From the NCBI RefSeq assembly GCF_001434255.1, contig NZ_AZEY01000098.1, forward strand, positions 62,001-126,000: a DNA stretch of 64,000 nucleotides, in the 5' to 3' direction. Origin of the DNA: Lentilactobacillus diolivorans DSM 14421. Lineage in GTDB: Bacteria > Bacillota > Bacilli > Lactobacillales > Lactobacillaceae. The translations under genes were made by a program, and so were the position numbers. The notes beneath the pieces were generated by a model that was not told the DNA's origin, ran no database searches, and saw only the letters and a program-made list of their open reading frames with translations. Of the stretch, positions 27,936-37,195 are shown in pieces; the stretch's first letter is position 1, and every line of letters starts with the position of its first letter.

Positions 27936-28037
27936 TTGATTTATACGGATGAATACGTTAATATAACTTTCTGTAAGCGTTACAAGATTCGTTATTTTTC
28001 AATTTATTTTATTTAAAAAGTCTTGTAAGCGCTGCTA
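27936..28037 (+). promoter_or_regulatory. Promoter and two operator-like sites of the sugar symporter
   Basis: TTGATT-17-TAATAT (27936-27964) is followed at once by a perfect 13-bp dyad TGTAAGCGTTACA (27972-27984), and by a related TGTAAGCGCTGCTA at 28024. LacI-family repressors and CcpA use such GCG-centred dyads. Sites at and after the likely start of transcription suggest repression. The leader to the ATG is about 205 bases. Confidence 0.55.
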
Positions 28038-28177
28038 TTAAAGAGTTCTTAACTGACTGTTCAGAATTTGTAGTTTTGTAGATTTATACGATTTGTTATG
28101 TAACCCCTTTCAACCCTATGAAATGGGAAGCCAATAACTTCAGTCGTATGACACTGAGTTTTATAAGGAGAGAGAGA

Positions 28178-29569
28178 ATGGATAAAGCTGCTGTTACAGA
28201 AAAGAAGATTTCAAGCAAGTTTATTTACTTCTTCGGTTCATTCGGAGGAATCTTGTTTGGTTATGATATTGGTGTGATGACAGGTGCGCTACCGTTTTTG
28301 CAAATTGATTGGGGCCTTCAAAACCAAGCGGGGATTGTTGGCTGGATTACGTCATCAGTTATGTTAGGTGCGATTTTTGGTGGAGCGATTGCCGGCCAGT
28401 TATCGGATAAACTTGGCCGTCGTAAAATGATTTTAATTTCTGCCATTATTTTTGCCCTTGGCTCCTTACTTTCAGGAATTTCTCCAAATAACCAAGGTGA
28501 ATATTACTTAATTGCTGTTCGTGTCTTTCTTGGACTGGCTGTTGGGGCTGCTTCTGCGTTAGTGCCGGCCTATATGTCTGAGATGGCGCCCGCTAAAGCG
28601 CGTGGCAGTCTATCCGGATTGAATCAGACGATGATTGTGAGTGGGATGCTTCTATCTTATATCATTGATTTCTTACTTAAAGATTTACCGGAAAACTGGG
28701 CATGGCGATTAATGTTGGGTCTTGCCGCTGTCCCTGCCATTATCTTATTCTTTGGGGTTTATAAACTACCCGAATCACCACGGTTCCTTGTTAAATCAGG
28801 TCGTGAAGATGATGCTCGAAAAGTTTTAAGCTATATTCGTCAAAACGAAAATGAAATTAATACTGAATTAGATCAAATCAAGAAAACTGCTAACGAAGAA
28901 AAAAGTGTTTCCAAAGCAACATCATGGGCCACGGTCTTTAGTGGTAAATATCGTTACTTGGCTATTGCCGGAATTGGGGTTGCTGCTTTCCAACAATTCC
29001 AAGGTGCCAACGCAATCTTCTACTATATTCCGTTGATTGTTGAAAAGGCAACTGGTAAAGCTGCAAGTTCTGCTTTAATGTGGCCAATTATTCAAGGGGC
29101 AATCTTAGTCATTGGGTCACTGGTTTACATTGCGATTGCTGAGAAATTTAATCGTCGGACGCTGTTAATTATGGGTGGTACAGTAATGGGATTATCATTC
29201 TTGTTACCAACAGTTATTAACATGTTGATGCCAAATGCCAGCCCGATGATGATCGTGATTTTCCTTAGTATCTATGTTGCTGCCTATTCATTTACTTGGG
29301 CACCATTGACTTGGGTACTGGTAGGTGAGGTCTTCCCGTTAGCTATTCGAGGCCGTGCATCCGGTGCCGCTTCATCAGCTAACTGGATCGGATCATTTGC
29401 TGTTGGGTTGTTGTTCCCAATTATGACCGCACATATGCCACAGGATGCTGTATTTGCAATCTTTGGAGTGATCTGTCTCTTAGGTGTTTGGTTCATTCTT
29501 AAGGCCGTTCCCGAAACAAAGGGCCGTTCACTTGAGGAAATTGAGGAACAAGGAACTAGAAACAAATAA
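28178..29569 (+). CDS. Sugar:H+ symporter, XylT/AraE type
   Basis: 463 residues from the ATG at 28178 (AAGGAGAGAG). MFS sugar porter family with 12 helices: FGGILFGYDIGVMTGALPFL in helix 1, DKLGRRKMI loop, PESPRFLVKSGR after helix 6, QQFQGANAIFYY in helix 7, and the final PETKGRSLEEIE signature. It imports a pentose or related sugar with protons; lactobacillar XylT is the closest described relative I know of, but xylose, arabinose and inositol carriers cannot be told apart here. No catabolic genes adjoin it. LacI- or CcpA-like sites upstream point to sugar control. Confidence 0.9.
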   Translation: MDKAAVTEKKISSKFIYFFGSFGGILFGYDIGVMTGALPFLQIDWGLQNQAGIVGWITSSVMLGAIFGGAIAGQLSDKLGRRKMILISAIIFALGSLLSGISPNNQGEYYLIAVRVFLGLAVGAASALVPAYMSEMAPAKARGSLSGLNQTMIVSGMLLSYIIDFLLKDLPENWAWRLMLGLAAVPAIILFFGVYKLPESPRFLVKSGREDDARKVLSYIRQNENEINTELDQIKKTANEEKSVSKATSWATVFSGKYRYLAIAGIGVAAFQQFQGANAIFYYIPLIVEKATGKAASSALMWPIIQGAILVIGSLVYIAIAEKFNRRTLLIMGGTVMGLSFLLPTVINMLMPNASPMMIVIFLSIYVAAYSFTWAPLTWVLVGEVFPLAIRGRASGAASSANWIGSFAVGLLFPIMTAHMPQDAVFAIFGVICLLGVWFILKAVPETKGRSLEEIEEQGTRNK

Positions 29570-29652
29570 ACTTAGTCGTTCATAGGTAAGCTTCCAATTA
29601 AAGAGTGAGGCAAAAAAACGCTTAGCTTCCACTCGGCAATAATCATGATGAT

Positions 29653-29697
29653 ACAAAACAGGACTGGACAAAATTACTTTTGTCTCAGCCCTGTTTT
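29653..29697 (-). terminator. Terminator of the S53 protease in a GGGACAAAA-type element
   Basis: AAAACAGGACTGGACAAAA pairs with TTTTGTCTCAGCCCTGTTTT. Oriented with the minus-strand protease gene whose stop is at 29718. The downstream arm (29604-29650) ends in GTGAGGC/CACTC like the relatives. Confidence 0.8.
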
Positions 29698-29717
29698 TGT
29701 GAGTTGAATTCTATAAT

Positions 29718-31646
29718 TTATTTATATTCTTCGAATAATTTTTCAAAATTAACCGTCCCTAATCCTGAAGCTTGATTATAGACAGTGCCAGGCTGTCCGG
29801 TATAATACATGTTATTGTTATCAACCGTACTGTTTAAAGGATTAAACGGGGAATCTTGTGTTGTTGCCAATTGATAGATTTGTGCATTTAAGAATCCCAT
29901 ACGTGTATTTCGACCACTGTTTAAATCAGCAATTGCTCCTGCCATTTGTGGTCCAACAATACTGGTACCTGCTCTTAAAACCCAAGGGCTCCGTCTTTTT
30001 TCCTTTTGATATACAATATAAGGCGTCAAAACATCTGCATTAGCAGAGATATCTGGAAAGTTTCTTCCTTGACCCGTACCCGAAATAAGCGGTGCATTAA
30101 AGATTGGATAATTGTATTTTGTAAGTAATTTTCGAGCATTAAATGTATTCACACCAGGAACGCTTTGTTGATAGCTCGGTGTTGCATATGATTCGGAAAA
30201 TCCGCCACCATCACCGACCGTGAGTCTAAGTCTAATCATAGGATTCTTTTTTACTAATTCAGGTTTACTTTGTAAAGGTTTCATGAGGCTTGATCCCCAT
30301 GCCCGTTCAGTTTTGTTACTAATGTTTCCGAATTCTGAATATCCTAGCGTGGATCCCTTGTAAGAATAAGGTAACGTTGTGCCGCCACAACTTGTCAGCC
30401 AAGGGTTGGTAGTAACAATATCATTAGAATGCTGACTATATCCTAAGGTCGCATAATTTTTCTTGATTCGTTTCACATAATAATTTCCCGCGCCCGTATC
30501 ACCGCTACCAACAAATGTCGAGATTCCTTGAAGATCACCTTGCGCAAATGTTAAGCTAAGAATTTTTAGATAGGCTTTAGGAAGCATTCCATACTTTTCC
30601 ATTAAAGCATTAGTTTTGCTACTTTGAAGTCCCCAACTCATAGATAGAGAGCTGACTTTATTTTCATCATAAGCAGTGTTAAATAAACTTACAGTATTAA
30701 GAAGGCTTGGTACTGCACTTTTTTCGCGATACATTCGAATATTGGCTTGTGGTGCAACCGATCCTGCATATTCAACATCCATGGTAGCTTCCATACTGTC
30801 GTTTGAAACCATCTTTGGATTAAAGAAACTTCCTTGGACATTTTTTACCGTAAAACGATCTGGGGAAAGACCGGCGTGCTCATGCTTCCAAAAATGAAAC
30901 ACATTGCTTCTATGGATTTCCTCAAAAGAAACGATACCAACAGTGTTTCCTTTACCGTTAAAACCTCTTTCAAGCAATGAATTTAGATGATAAGTTTTTG
31001 TGAAGCGATTCGTATAACCACCCATCTTATGAACCAGAGAACTTGTTTTAGTTAACTGATCTGTATTAGGAAAGACATTATTATGACTATGGTCAGTCAT
31101 TCCCACGATTGCTAATAAGCTGTTAGAAAGACTTTTAGGAAATTTGGGTCTCACTTTTCCGAATTGAAGTGGATTATGGTGATACTTAGCAGAATTTAAA
31201 TTTGTTTTGAAAAGTTTACCGATTGTACCGGCTTTTCCGGACACAAAAATAACCCGTTTATTCTTTGATATGGTAGTTTTTAAACCATGTTTTTTCAAAA
31301 AAGATGTCCAGTCACTTATGACTGAATTTGATTGCCCGAATTTATTGCCGATTTCAGTTGGCGTCAGATAGTGCTTAAATTGACCATTCCCAGGAGTATT
31401 GACATCAAGTGATTCTTGGAAATATTGATGCTCGTGTTTAGGCTTTAAGAAAACATCAAAGGTAGTTTCTTGATCTGATTTGATTTTTGATGGTCGTTGT
31501 AGTTTCGATTTAGTTAAAATCTCATTAACTTGTGTATTATTTAACTGTTTTGCCTTTGCATTTACTTGAACATTGTTCATAATAATTCCGGTAATTACAG
31601 TTGAAATTGCCAGTATCGATAGCCAAAAACGCTTCATCTTATTCAT
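29718..31646 (-). CDS. Secreted S53 (sedolisin/kumamolisin-like) serine-carboxyl protease
   Basis: 642 residues from the ATG at 31646 (GGGGGAG, spacing 6). An acid-type endopeptidase acting outside the cell. A signal peptide (MNKMKRFWLSILAIS to VNA) is followed by a pro-kumamolisin domain (about 50-190, with FKHYLTPTEIGNKFG style motif) and the catalytic domain from about 205. The triad is E286 and D290 (SMEATMDVEYAGSVAP) with S562 (AGTSIVGPQ), and the oxyanion aspartate is D383 (GSGDTGAG). The C-terminal GQPGTVYNQASGLG region is the usual calcium site. No wall anchor is seen, so it is probably released. Monocistronic with its own terminator. Confidence 0.92.
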   Translation of the reverse strand: MNKMKRFWLSILAISTVITGIIMNNVQVNAKAKQLNNTQVNEILTKSKLQRPSKIKSDQETTFDVFLKPKHEHQYFQESLDVNTPGNGQFKHYLTPTEIGNKFGQSNSVISDWTSFLKKHGLKTTISKNKRVIFVSGKAGTIGKLFKTNLNSAKYHHNPLQFGKVRPKFPKSLSNSLLAIVGMTDHSHNNVFPNTDQLTKTSSLVHKMGGYTNRFTKTYHLNSLLERGFNGKGNTVGIVSFEEIHRSNVFHFWKHEHAGLSPDRFTVKNVQGSFFNPKMVSNDSMEATMDVEYAGSVAPQANIRMYREKSAVPSLLNTVSLFNTAYDENKVSSLSMSWGLQSSKTNALMEKYGMLPKAYLKILSLTFAQGDLQGISTFVGSGDTGAGNYYVKRIKKNYATLGYSQHSNDIVTTNPWLTSCGGTTLPYSYKGSTLGYSEFGNISNKTERAWGSSLMKPLQSKPELVKKNPMIRLRLTVGDGGGFSESYATPSYQQSVPGVNTFNARKLLTKYNYPIFNAPLISGTGQGRNFPDISANADVLTPYIVYQKEKRRSPWVLRAGTSIVGPQMAGAIADLNSGRNTRMGFLNAQIYQLATTQDSPFNPLNSTVDNNNMYYTGQPGTVYNQASGLGTVNFEKLFEEYK

Positions 31647-31865
31647 ATCCCACTCCCCCATTCTCCTATAATTCGTTTTCAGTATACATCAAATCAAATA
31701 ATTTCTATAAAAGATACTCGTCATAAATCAATTCAATTAAAGGGCAATTCTGTATATACCTATTACTATTGTCTAAGAAATAAATAAGATCCATCCGAAG
31801 TAATCTCTCAATCCCGTTCAACATGTTACAACTGAGCCAGTAAAAACTATTCGGGGGATATCTTG

Positions 31866-32696
31866 ATGAAACATCGTAAACTTATTTTTGGAGGTCTGGG
31901 AATCGCTGCACTTATCGGGATTGGATTGGTTTTTGTCAAAGCGACTTGGAGTCCCAACGAGGTACCAACTTCTGTCACCGAGGTTAAACAAACTGTGGCG
32001 CCAAATCACATTTACCAATCATATCGATTCCCATATAAACTAACTATTTCGACCCCAAAAGCCAAACTATACACTGCGCCTGCCGGAACTAAGGGGTCGC
32101 AATACTTGGGAACAGTCGGCACCAAACATCTCCAGAACCACATTACGGGTCGGATAAGAGATGATTTGAATCATAATCAGCGCGCTGGTTATATCAAGTT
32201 TAAGCAGGATGGTCACACCTATTGGATTAGCGCACAGCAAACGCGATTTCGCGGTTTAAATGCACTCAAAGGACATAACAAATCAATTGAAACAGCCATT
32301 AACGCCGGTCTAAAACTTGTTGGTCATTCTAAATACGACTATGGCGGCGGTCGAAATTCAGCCGATATCCGTCATCATCGCTTTGACTGCTCATCATTTG
32401 TGAGATATTGCTACGGTAAGGCTGGCATCACACTTGGAAATCTGGATAGCGTAACGACTTTTACGCTGGTTACAATGGGCAAGCCGGTTGGTTTTAATCA
32501 TATGAAACGCGGCGATTTGTTCTTCTTCACAAATGCAAAGGGCCAAGTGAACTCACACGTTGCCATTTATTTAGGCGATCATTTATTCTTGCATGATCAT
32601 GGTCAATCAGATACCGGTGGTGTCGGCATTACCTCGCTTAATGCACCCAGCTGGCGAAAAGAAACAAACGGAACGGTTAGACGAATTGTTAATTAG
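31866..32696 (+). CDS. NlpC/P60 cell-wall hydrolase with N-terminal anchor
   Basis: 276 residues from the ATG at 31866. One N-terminal helix (about 6-24) anchors or exports it. A central SH3-like segment (60-130, SYRFPYKLTISTPKAKLYT) precedes the NlpC/P60 domain. Catalytic residues: C175 (FDCSSFVRYC), H231 (NSHVAIYLGDH) and a third polar residue near H243. The family cleaves peptides of peptidoglycan stems. A GGGGATATCTTG region serves as ribosome site. It is divergent from the S53 protease. Confidence 0.88.
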   Translation: MKHRKLIFGGLGIAALIGIGLVFVKATWSPNEVPTSVTEVKQTVAPNHIYQSYRFPYKLTISTPKAKLYTAPAGTKGSQYLGTVGTKHLQNHITGRIRDDLNHNQRAGYIKFKQDGHTYWISAQQTRFRGLNALKGHNKSIETAINAGLKLVGHSKYDYGGGRNSADIRHHRFDCSSFVRYCYGKAGITLGNLDSVTTFTLVTMGKPVGFNHMKRGDLFFFTNAKGQVNSHVAIYLGDHLFLHDHGQSDTGGVGITSLNAPSWRKETNGTVRRIVN

Positions 32697-32763
32697 TCAA
32701 TACTCATTTATGTCTCCTTCACTCGGAAAGAATGTTTTAATTAATCTAATTTGGGTTATAAAG

Positions 32764-32806
32764 AAGAGGCTGAGGCAAAAATAATTTTGTCCCAGTCCTG
32801 TTTTGT
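32764..32806 (+). terminator. Terminator in a GGGACAAAA-type element after the NlpC/P60 gene
   Basis: AGGCTGAGGCAAAA...TTTTGTCCCAGTCCTGTTTTG, followed by TGTAATCACGATTATTACCG as after alsD. Confidence 0.75.
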
Positions 32807-32836
32807 GTAATCACGATTATTACCGAGTGGAAACGT

Positions 32837-32946
32837 GCGCCAAAAGGCAACTTCCTGCCGCGTAACCGAATTATCCAAACATTCAAGCCCGGAATATTCG
32901 GATAATCCAATTACGCTCTGGAAGTTAACCGCCTTTCGTCCCACTC
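32837..32946 (-). repeat. Degenerate palindromic repeat copy
   Basis: Outer arms GTGCGCCAAAAGGC-AACTTCC and GGAAGTTAACCGCC..CCCAC flank an inner stem AATTATCC...GGATAATC. The arms match those of loci A and D, but the usual CCATATAAG / CTTATATTC tips have diverged to CCGCGTAAC / TTACGCTC. Confidence 0.6.
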
Positions 32947-33017
32947 TCTTTGTTTATTATTGGGCTAAATGGGGACAAGACCTTTTTGCCTATCCGTAAG
33001 CCGACAATCATTTTTTA

Positions 33018-33311
33018 TTAGCTTCTTTTTTGGAAAAACATGAAAACCTCAAACAGAAATAGGACGCCTACAAGAATCCCAATTACGCCAATAATTAGTG
33101 CATAGCCAAAGTTATGAAAGGGAGAAATTAGAAAAATAACGCCCAATCCATTCGAAGCCAATCCGATAAGCGTTAGTAAAACTTCCAAACCGATTTTCAA
33201 TGGCTGACTCTCGGTTACGTGAACCCACTTTGATAAAAGTAACCATGTGATACCGCCGAGAAGAATCACTAAAATTAATAAATAGAGCGTGAAATCACTC
33301 CAGATTTGCAT
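33018..33311 (-). CDS. Small membrane protein, probably three helices
   Basis: 97 residues with three hydrophobic segments (about 5-26, 36-60, 66-90) and a basic end (FQKRS). AGGAGG sits at ideal spacing before the ATG, so the gene is very likely real. No family is recognised and the neighbours give no clue: a repeat locus lies upstream and the NlpC/P60 gene on the opposite strand. Confidence 0.7.
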   Translation of the reverse strand: MQIWSDFTLYLLILVILLGGITWLLLSKWVHVTESQPLKIGLEVLLTLIGLASNGLGVIFLISPFHNFGYALIIGVIGILVGVLFLFEVFMFFQKRS

Positions 33312-33407
33312 GATAGGCCTCCTGTGGTTATTATAGCAAATCCTGGACGTTTTCCTTGATGATCGGAAATCCGTGTTGAGGGTAAATGTACAAAAAGTGT
33401 CAGTAAC

Positions 33408-33750
33408 GTTTGGCCATATAAGGTACTTAGTCCCAGATATCCTCTGTGGTTAATGTTTTGGGTTACAGAGATTAAACGTGTAAAAGAGCCGCAACTTCCG
33501 GCCAGATATCCCAATATGGTTAATGTTTTGGGCTACCCAGCCAAAATGAGCAAAAGAGCCACAACCCTCGGCCATATAAGCTACTTAGTCCCAGCTGTCC
33601 TCTGTGGTTAATGTTTTGGGTTACCGAGACTAAACGTGCAAAAGAGCCGCAACTTCCGGCCATATAAGCTCCTCAAACTAATATCCCCCAAAAACGGGAA
33701 TATTAGTTTGAGGAGCTTATATTCTGGAAGCTACCCGCGGCTTTTTGCAC
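33408..33750 (-). repeat. Palindromic intergenic repeat, locus D (reverse), with tandem arms
   Basis: The complete palindrome is 33636-33750: outer arms GTGCAAAAGAGCCGC / GCGGCTTTTTGCAC, tips CCGGCCATATAAG / CTTATATTCTGG, private stem CTCCTCAAACTAATATCCC and complement. Extra arms with GCCATATA-type boxes at 33413, 33501 and 33571 precede it (steps 88, 70, 88 bp to 33659). It ends 4 bases before the DJ-1 gene stop and fills the gap to the small membrane protein. Confidence 0.85.
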
Positions 33751-33754
33751 TCTC

Positions 33755-34441
33755 CTACTTCAGCAACGCCTTAATCACCGCTTCGCCCACACCCGTTGCC
33801 GAATTTGGGTTTTGGCCCGTAATTAGTTTGCCGTCCGTTACCACATTGGGTTGGAACGGATCACTCTTTGAAAAATCCGCTCCCGATTTTTTTAACTCAT
33901 CCTCTGGTAGAAACGCGACATCATTAGTTAAGCCGTTTAGTGCCTCTTCGTCATTTGTAAAGCTGGTTAGTTTTTTGCCATGGACGAATCGTTTGCCGTC
34001 AGTTGTTCGCATTGCCAGCAATCCTGAAACGCCCACACAATTTGCAGATAAAACGCCGCCCCTTTCGTAGATTGATGACGCAATCTTTGCCAAGTCCTTA
34101 TTTTCAGGAAAATCATACATTGCACCGTGACCACCTGCGTAGTAGATGACTTGATAGTCGTCCGGATTGACATCAGCTGGCTTCAGCGAATTTGCCAAGT
34201 GGACGTTTCTGGTCTTATCGTCCAGATAGAAGTTCCAATCAATAGAATCCATATCATCTGGTGCTAAACTTAAAGGATCTATGGGGACGTAACCGCCATT
34301 TGGGCTGACATAGTCAACATCGATTTCATTTTCTTTCATCACATTATCGAAGTGGGCTGCCTCGTGAAACCATAAGCCGGTGGCTCGGTCCATTTCACCA
34401 AATTTGGGATGATTTGTGACGACAATTAATGCTTTCGTCAT
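33755..34441 (-). CDS. DJ-1/PfpI superfamily protein, Hsp31-like
   Basis: 228 residues from the ATG at 34441 (GAGGT upstream; earlier ATGs lack spacing). The family includes glyoxalase III, deglycase-like and chaperone proteins. The nucleophile elbow carries C135 (LSANCVGVSGLL), with the usual Glu near the N-terminus (E27 in GLWFHEAAHF) and YYAGGHGAMYDF. The extra cap PNGGYVPIDPLSL is typical of the Hsp31/YDR533C-like branch, which handles methylglyoxal. Cytoplasmic; no operon partner. Confidence 0.88.
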   Translation of the reverse strand: MTKALIVVTNHPKFGEMDRATGLWFHEAAHFDNVMKENEIDVDYVSPNGGYVPIDPLSLAPDDMDSIDWNFYLDDKTRNVHLANSLKPADVNPDDYQVIYYAGGHGAMYDFPENKDLAKIASSIYERGGVLSANCVGVSGLLAMRTTDGKRFVHGKKLTSFTNDEEALNGLTNDVAFLPEDELKKSGADFSKSDPFQPNVVTDGKLITGQNPNSATGVGEAVIKALLK

Positions 34442-34782
34442 ATATTGCATTACCTCACTTTGAATTCGTAGGTCTAACATTGTCCGTGGGAGATAATAAC
34501 CCTATTGACGAAATTAAGCAAATCTTAACTCTGAGTTCGCATAAATGTTATGAATAATATAGAAAGTTTCTGATTTTTGAGGTCAGGATAAACGATGTCT
34601 CAAAGCGCAATTCCAGTAAGAAATGCCATGTCGCTATTGTCTGGAAGCGGTTTAGTATGTTATTATCAGTGCAACTTGTACATATTAGTTATGGTTAACT
34701 TAGCTAAATAAAATAATGGCAAGTGATGACTTTTTGCGTATATAAGTATTGTAACCTTACCATCGTCCATAAGGAGGAAAAC

Positions 34783-35700
34783 ATGGCAGATACAGATACA
34801 ATTTTGCAAGTTGAGCATCTTAATAAGAGTTTTGGCTCTAAAAAAGTATTACAAGATGTTTCATTTACAGTTCAACGCGGACACATTGTTGGATTAGTAG
34901 GTCCTAACGGTGCCGGTAAATCAACAATCATGAAAGCTATTTTGGGCTTATTCAATTATTCAAGTGGTCATATCAGCATTGATGGTGAAGCTGTTTCACC
35001 AACTAGCCACAAAGCAATGGATAAAGTCGGGGCATTAATTGAATATCCAGGGATTTATCCGTTTTTAACCGGGTATCAGCATTTGAAATTATTTTCAAAA
35101 GATGGGACGCCTAAAGCTCAGATCATGGATATTGTTGATAAGATGAAAATGGGCGGTTACATTAATCGAAAGGCAAAGACCTATTCGCTGGGAATGAAAC
35201 AAAAGCTGGGGATTGCGTTGGCATTGGTTAATCGGCCGGACTTAGTTATCCTTGATGAACCAATGAACGGATTAGATCCACAAGCCAACAAGGACTTGCG
35301 GACAATTATTCTTGATTTGGCCAAACAAGGAACGACATTCTTAATTTCAAGTCATATTTTGAGTGAACTGGAAAAGTTGGTTGATGATTTAGTCGTGATT
35401 GATAAGGGCCAGATTGTTTATCAAGAAAGTATGGCAGCTTTGGAAAACGGCAGCGCTAAGTTATTGATTTTAAAGACATCCAACGATTCGAAGGCTAAAG
35501 ATATTTTAACGCAAAATGGTTACGAACTTAGTCAATCTGATCAAGTTGCAGTGGTGGAAAAAGCAGATACGAAGATGCCTGATATTATCAAACTATTATC
35601 AGCTAGTGACATTGATATCGATGATGTTCAGCATGTTCACAGCGACTTGGAAACTTCATTATTGAAACTGTTGCAAAACGATAAAGTAAAGGAGTCGTAG
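34783..35700 (+). CDS. ABC transporter ATP-binding protein, BcrA type
   Basis: 305 residues from the ATG at 34783 (AAGGAGG). Walker A GPNGAGKST, Q-loop EYPGIYPFLTG, signature YSLGMKQKLGIA, Walker B LVILDEPMNGLDP, switch ISSHILSE. The sequence after residue 220 is the BcrA-type C-terminal domain. With the permease 6 bases downstream it makes a two-gene exporter of the kind that gives resistance to bacitracin or lantibiotics. No two-component system adjoins, so the trigger is unknown. Confidence 0.9.
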   Translation: MADTDTILQVEHLNKSFGSKKVLQDVSFTVQRGHIVGLVGPNGAGKSTIMKAILGLFNYSSGHISIDGEAVSPTSHKAMDKVGALIEYPGIYPFLTGYQHLKLFSKDGTPKAQIMDIVDKMKMGGYINRKAKTYSLGMKQKLGIALALVNRPDLVILDEPMNGLDPQANKDLRTIILDLAKQGTTFLISSHILSELEKLVDDLVVIDKGQIVYQESMAALENGSAKLLILKTSNDSKAKDILTQNGYELSQSDQVAVVEKADTKMPDIIKLLSASDIDIDDVQHVHSDLETSLLKLLQNDKVKES

Positions 35701-35706
35701 GCTGAA

Positions 35707-36480
35707 ATGATAACTTTAATTAAAGAAGAGAGCTTTAAATTACTGCATAAACGAAGTACGCCGGCAATTACAATTATTTTGTTGGTCCTTATGACCGCCT
35801 TTGGCGTACTTGCTAAGTCTTATCCGAAGTTTTATTCGCCACGGACATTATTCGTGCAATCATTTACTGGTGATTCTTGGGTGGTTTTATTTATGATTGC
35901 GGCATGTAGTTCAATTATTGCCATGGAATTTCAATATGGGACGATTAAAGAGGTGCTTTATCGGAAATATTATCGTGGCCAAATTTTAGTTAGTAAATGG
36001 TTAACAATGCTGATTTATTCGATTTATCTCTTTGCCTTAGTGTTCGTTTATTCACTGATTTTGAAATTCGTTTTGTTTAACAATACGTTTGATCTTGGCA
36101 GGAAATACGGAGCTGAACATAGTGTCTTTACGTCATTTTCTTATACCTTAATTGGTGATTTTGTGGGTTTGTGGCTGATTTTAAGTTTGGTTTTGTTACT
36201 TGCTAATATCTTCAAGAGTTCGGCTGCTGCGATTTCGGTCGGAATTATCGGGTATTTTGCCCTTGGAGTTATTGCTGGTCTCATGACGTTAGCCATTCAA
36301 AAATGGAACTGGTTAAAATGGAATCCATTGAATATGATGAATTTGTCAGGTCAAATGAACACCCCATCAATGTCTAAGGTGACGATGTTGTCGACACCCG
36401 AATTGGCATGGGGAAGTTTGGCTTACACGGCGATCTTCTTGGCAATTAGTTACGTTGTCTTTAAGCGTCGCAGTGTTTAG
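35707..36480 (+). CDS. ABC-2 type permease, BcrB-like
   Basis: 257 residues, six predicted helices, first after a short basic N-terminus (MITLIKEESFKLLHKRSTP). The pattern EESFKLLHKRST...EFQYGTIKEVLYRKYYRG is the ABC-2 family motif near helix 2. It forms the membrane partner of the preceding ATPase. Substrate unknown; peptide antibiotics or lipid precursors are usual for the group. It ends at a terminator of the GGGACAAAA type. Confidence 0.85.
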   Translation: MITLIKEESFKLLHKRSTPAITIILLVLMTAFGVLAKSYPKFYSPRTLFVQSFTGDSWVVLFMIAACSSIIAMEFQYGTIKEVLYRKYYRGQILVSKWLTMLIYSIYLFALVFVYSLILKFVLFNNTFDLGRKYGAEHSVFTSFSYTLIGDFVGLWLILSLVLLLANIFKSSAAAISVGIIGYFALGVIAGLMTLAIQKWNWLKWNPLNMMNLSGQMNTPSMSKVTMLSTPELAWGSLAYTAIFLAISYVVFKRRSV

Positions 36481-36525
36481 TTATTTGATCATCTTGTGAA
36501 TCATTATTGAGTACTATTTAGAAAA

Positions 36526-36566
36526 GCGGGGCTGAGACAAAAGAAATTTTGTCCGGCCCCGTTTTG
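36526..36566 (+). terminator. Terminator of the BcrAB-like operon
   Basis: CGGGGCTGAGACAAAA pairs with TTTTGTCCGGCCCCG and is followed by TTTTG; a repeat-like arm ATCATGATTATTACTTAG follows, ending in ACACTCTG at 36631. Confidence 0.85.
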
Positions 36567-36664
36567 AGTTATCATGATTATTACTTAGTGGAACGTGAGG
36601 AAAAGAACAGCCCCCCTACACTCTGTTTTGATATTCGGGAACATTTATTAAATCTAGAATTCAG

Positions 36665-37195
36665 TTATGAACGATCACTGACCGAGTTAGATCGAGTCTT
36701 AAAAATAAGGTAAACCGTATACAGAACCAGCCAAATCAAAATATTGGTCAGTGTTCCCCCACCAAATAAACTAATTCCGGTAAGATTGAAAATCTGACTC
36801 GCAAATGATCCGATATAAGCGGCCACGATATAACCACCGTCAGCGATCAGGATTAATTTGAAGTTAGTCATATTGATGGCATCCAGAGTGGGCTGTTTAC
36901 GAAAATCATCCGTCAATCGAAACAACCCAAGGGCAACTCCAAACCGGGCTGCCAGGGTGATCAGTAGTATTAACCAAAAGAAGATAATCTCCCACAGGGA
37001 AGCGTCTGTCATACCAGCGTCGATTAGTTGTTGCATCATGAACGAGTGAATGGTTGGAATGGACATTAATAGGAAACCAAAGATGGAAATGAAGGTAAAC
37101 AAGACAAGTCGGATTCCGAGAATAATAGAAAAAACAGCAGCAATGCCATAAAGAATGTTCAGAGATTGGTTCGAGCGTTTAGCTGAAATCATCAT
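36665..37195 (-). CDS. Four-helix membrane protein of unknown function
   Basis: 176 residues with four hydrophobic helices (about 14-40, 66-92, 110-130, 142-165). The ATG pair is preceded by GGGAG. No catalytic or transport motif is seen and I do not recognise the family. It stands alone on the minus strand between the ABC operon and the SufD-like remnant. Confidence 0.75.
   Translation of the reverse strand: MMISAKRSNQSLNILYGIAAVFSIILGIRLVLFTFISIFGFLLMSIPTIHSFMMQQLIDAGMTDASLWEIIFFWLILLITLAARFGVALGLFRLTDDFRKQPTLDAINMTNFKLILIADGGYIVAAYIGSFASQIFNLTGISLFGGGTLTNILIWLVLYTVYLIFKTRSNSVSDRS

Noticed and set aside
27845-28014. Open stretch of about 55 codons before the sugar symporter
   Set aside because: It has no start codon and covers the likely promoter and operator; chance in AT-rich DNA.
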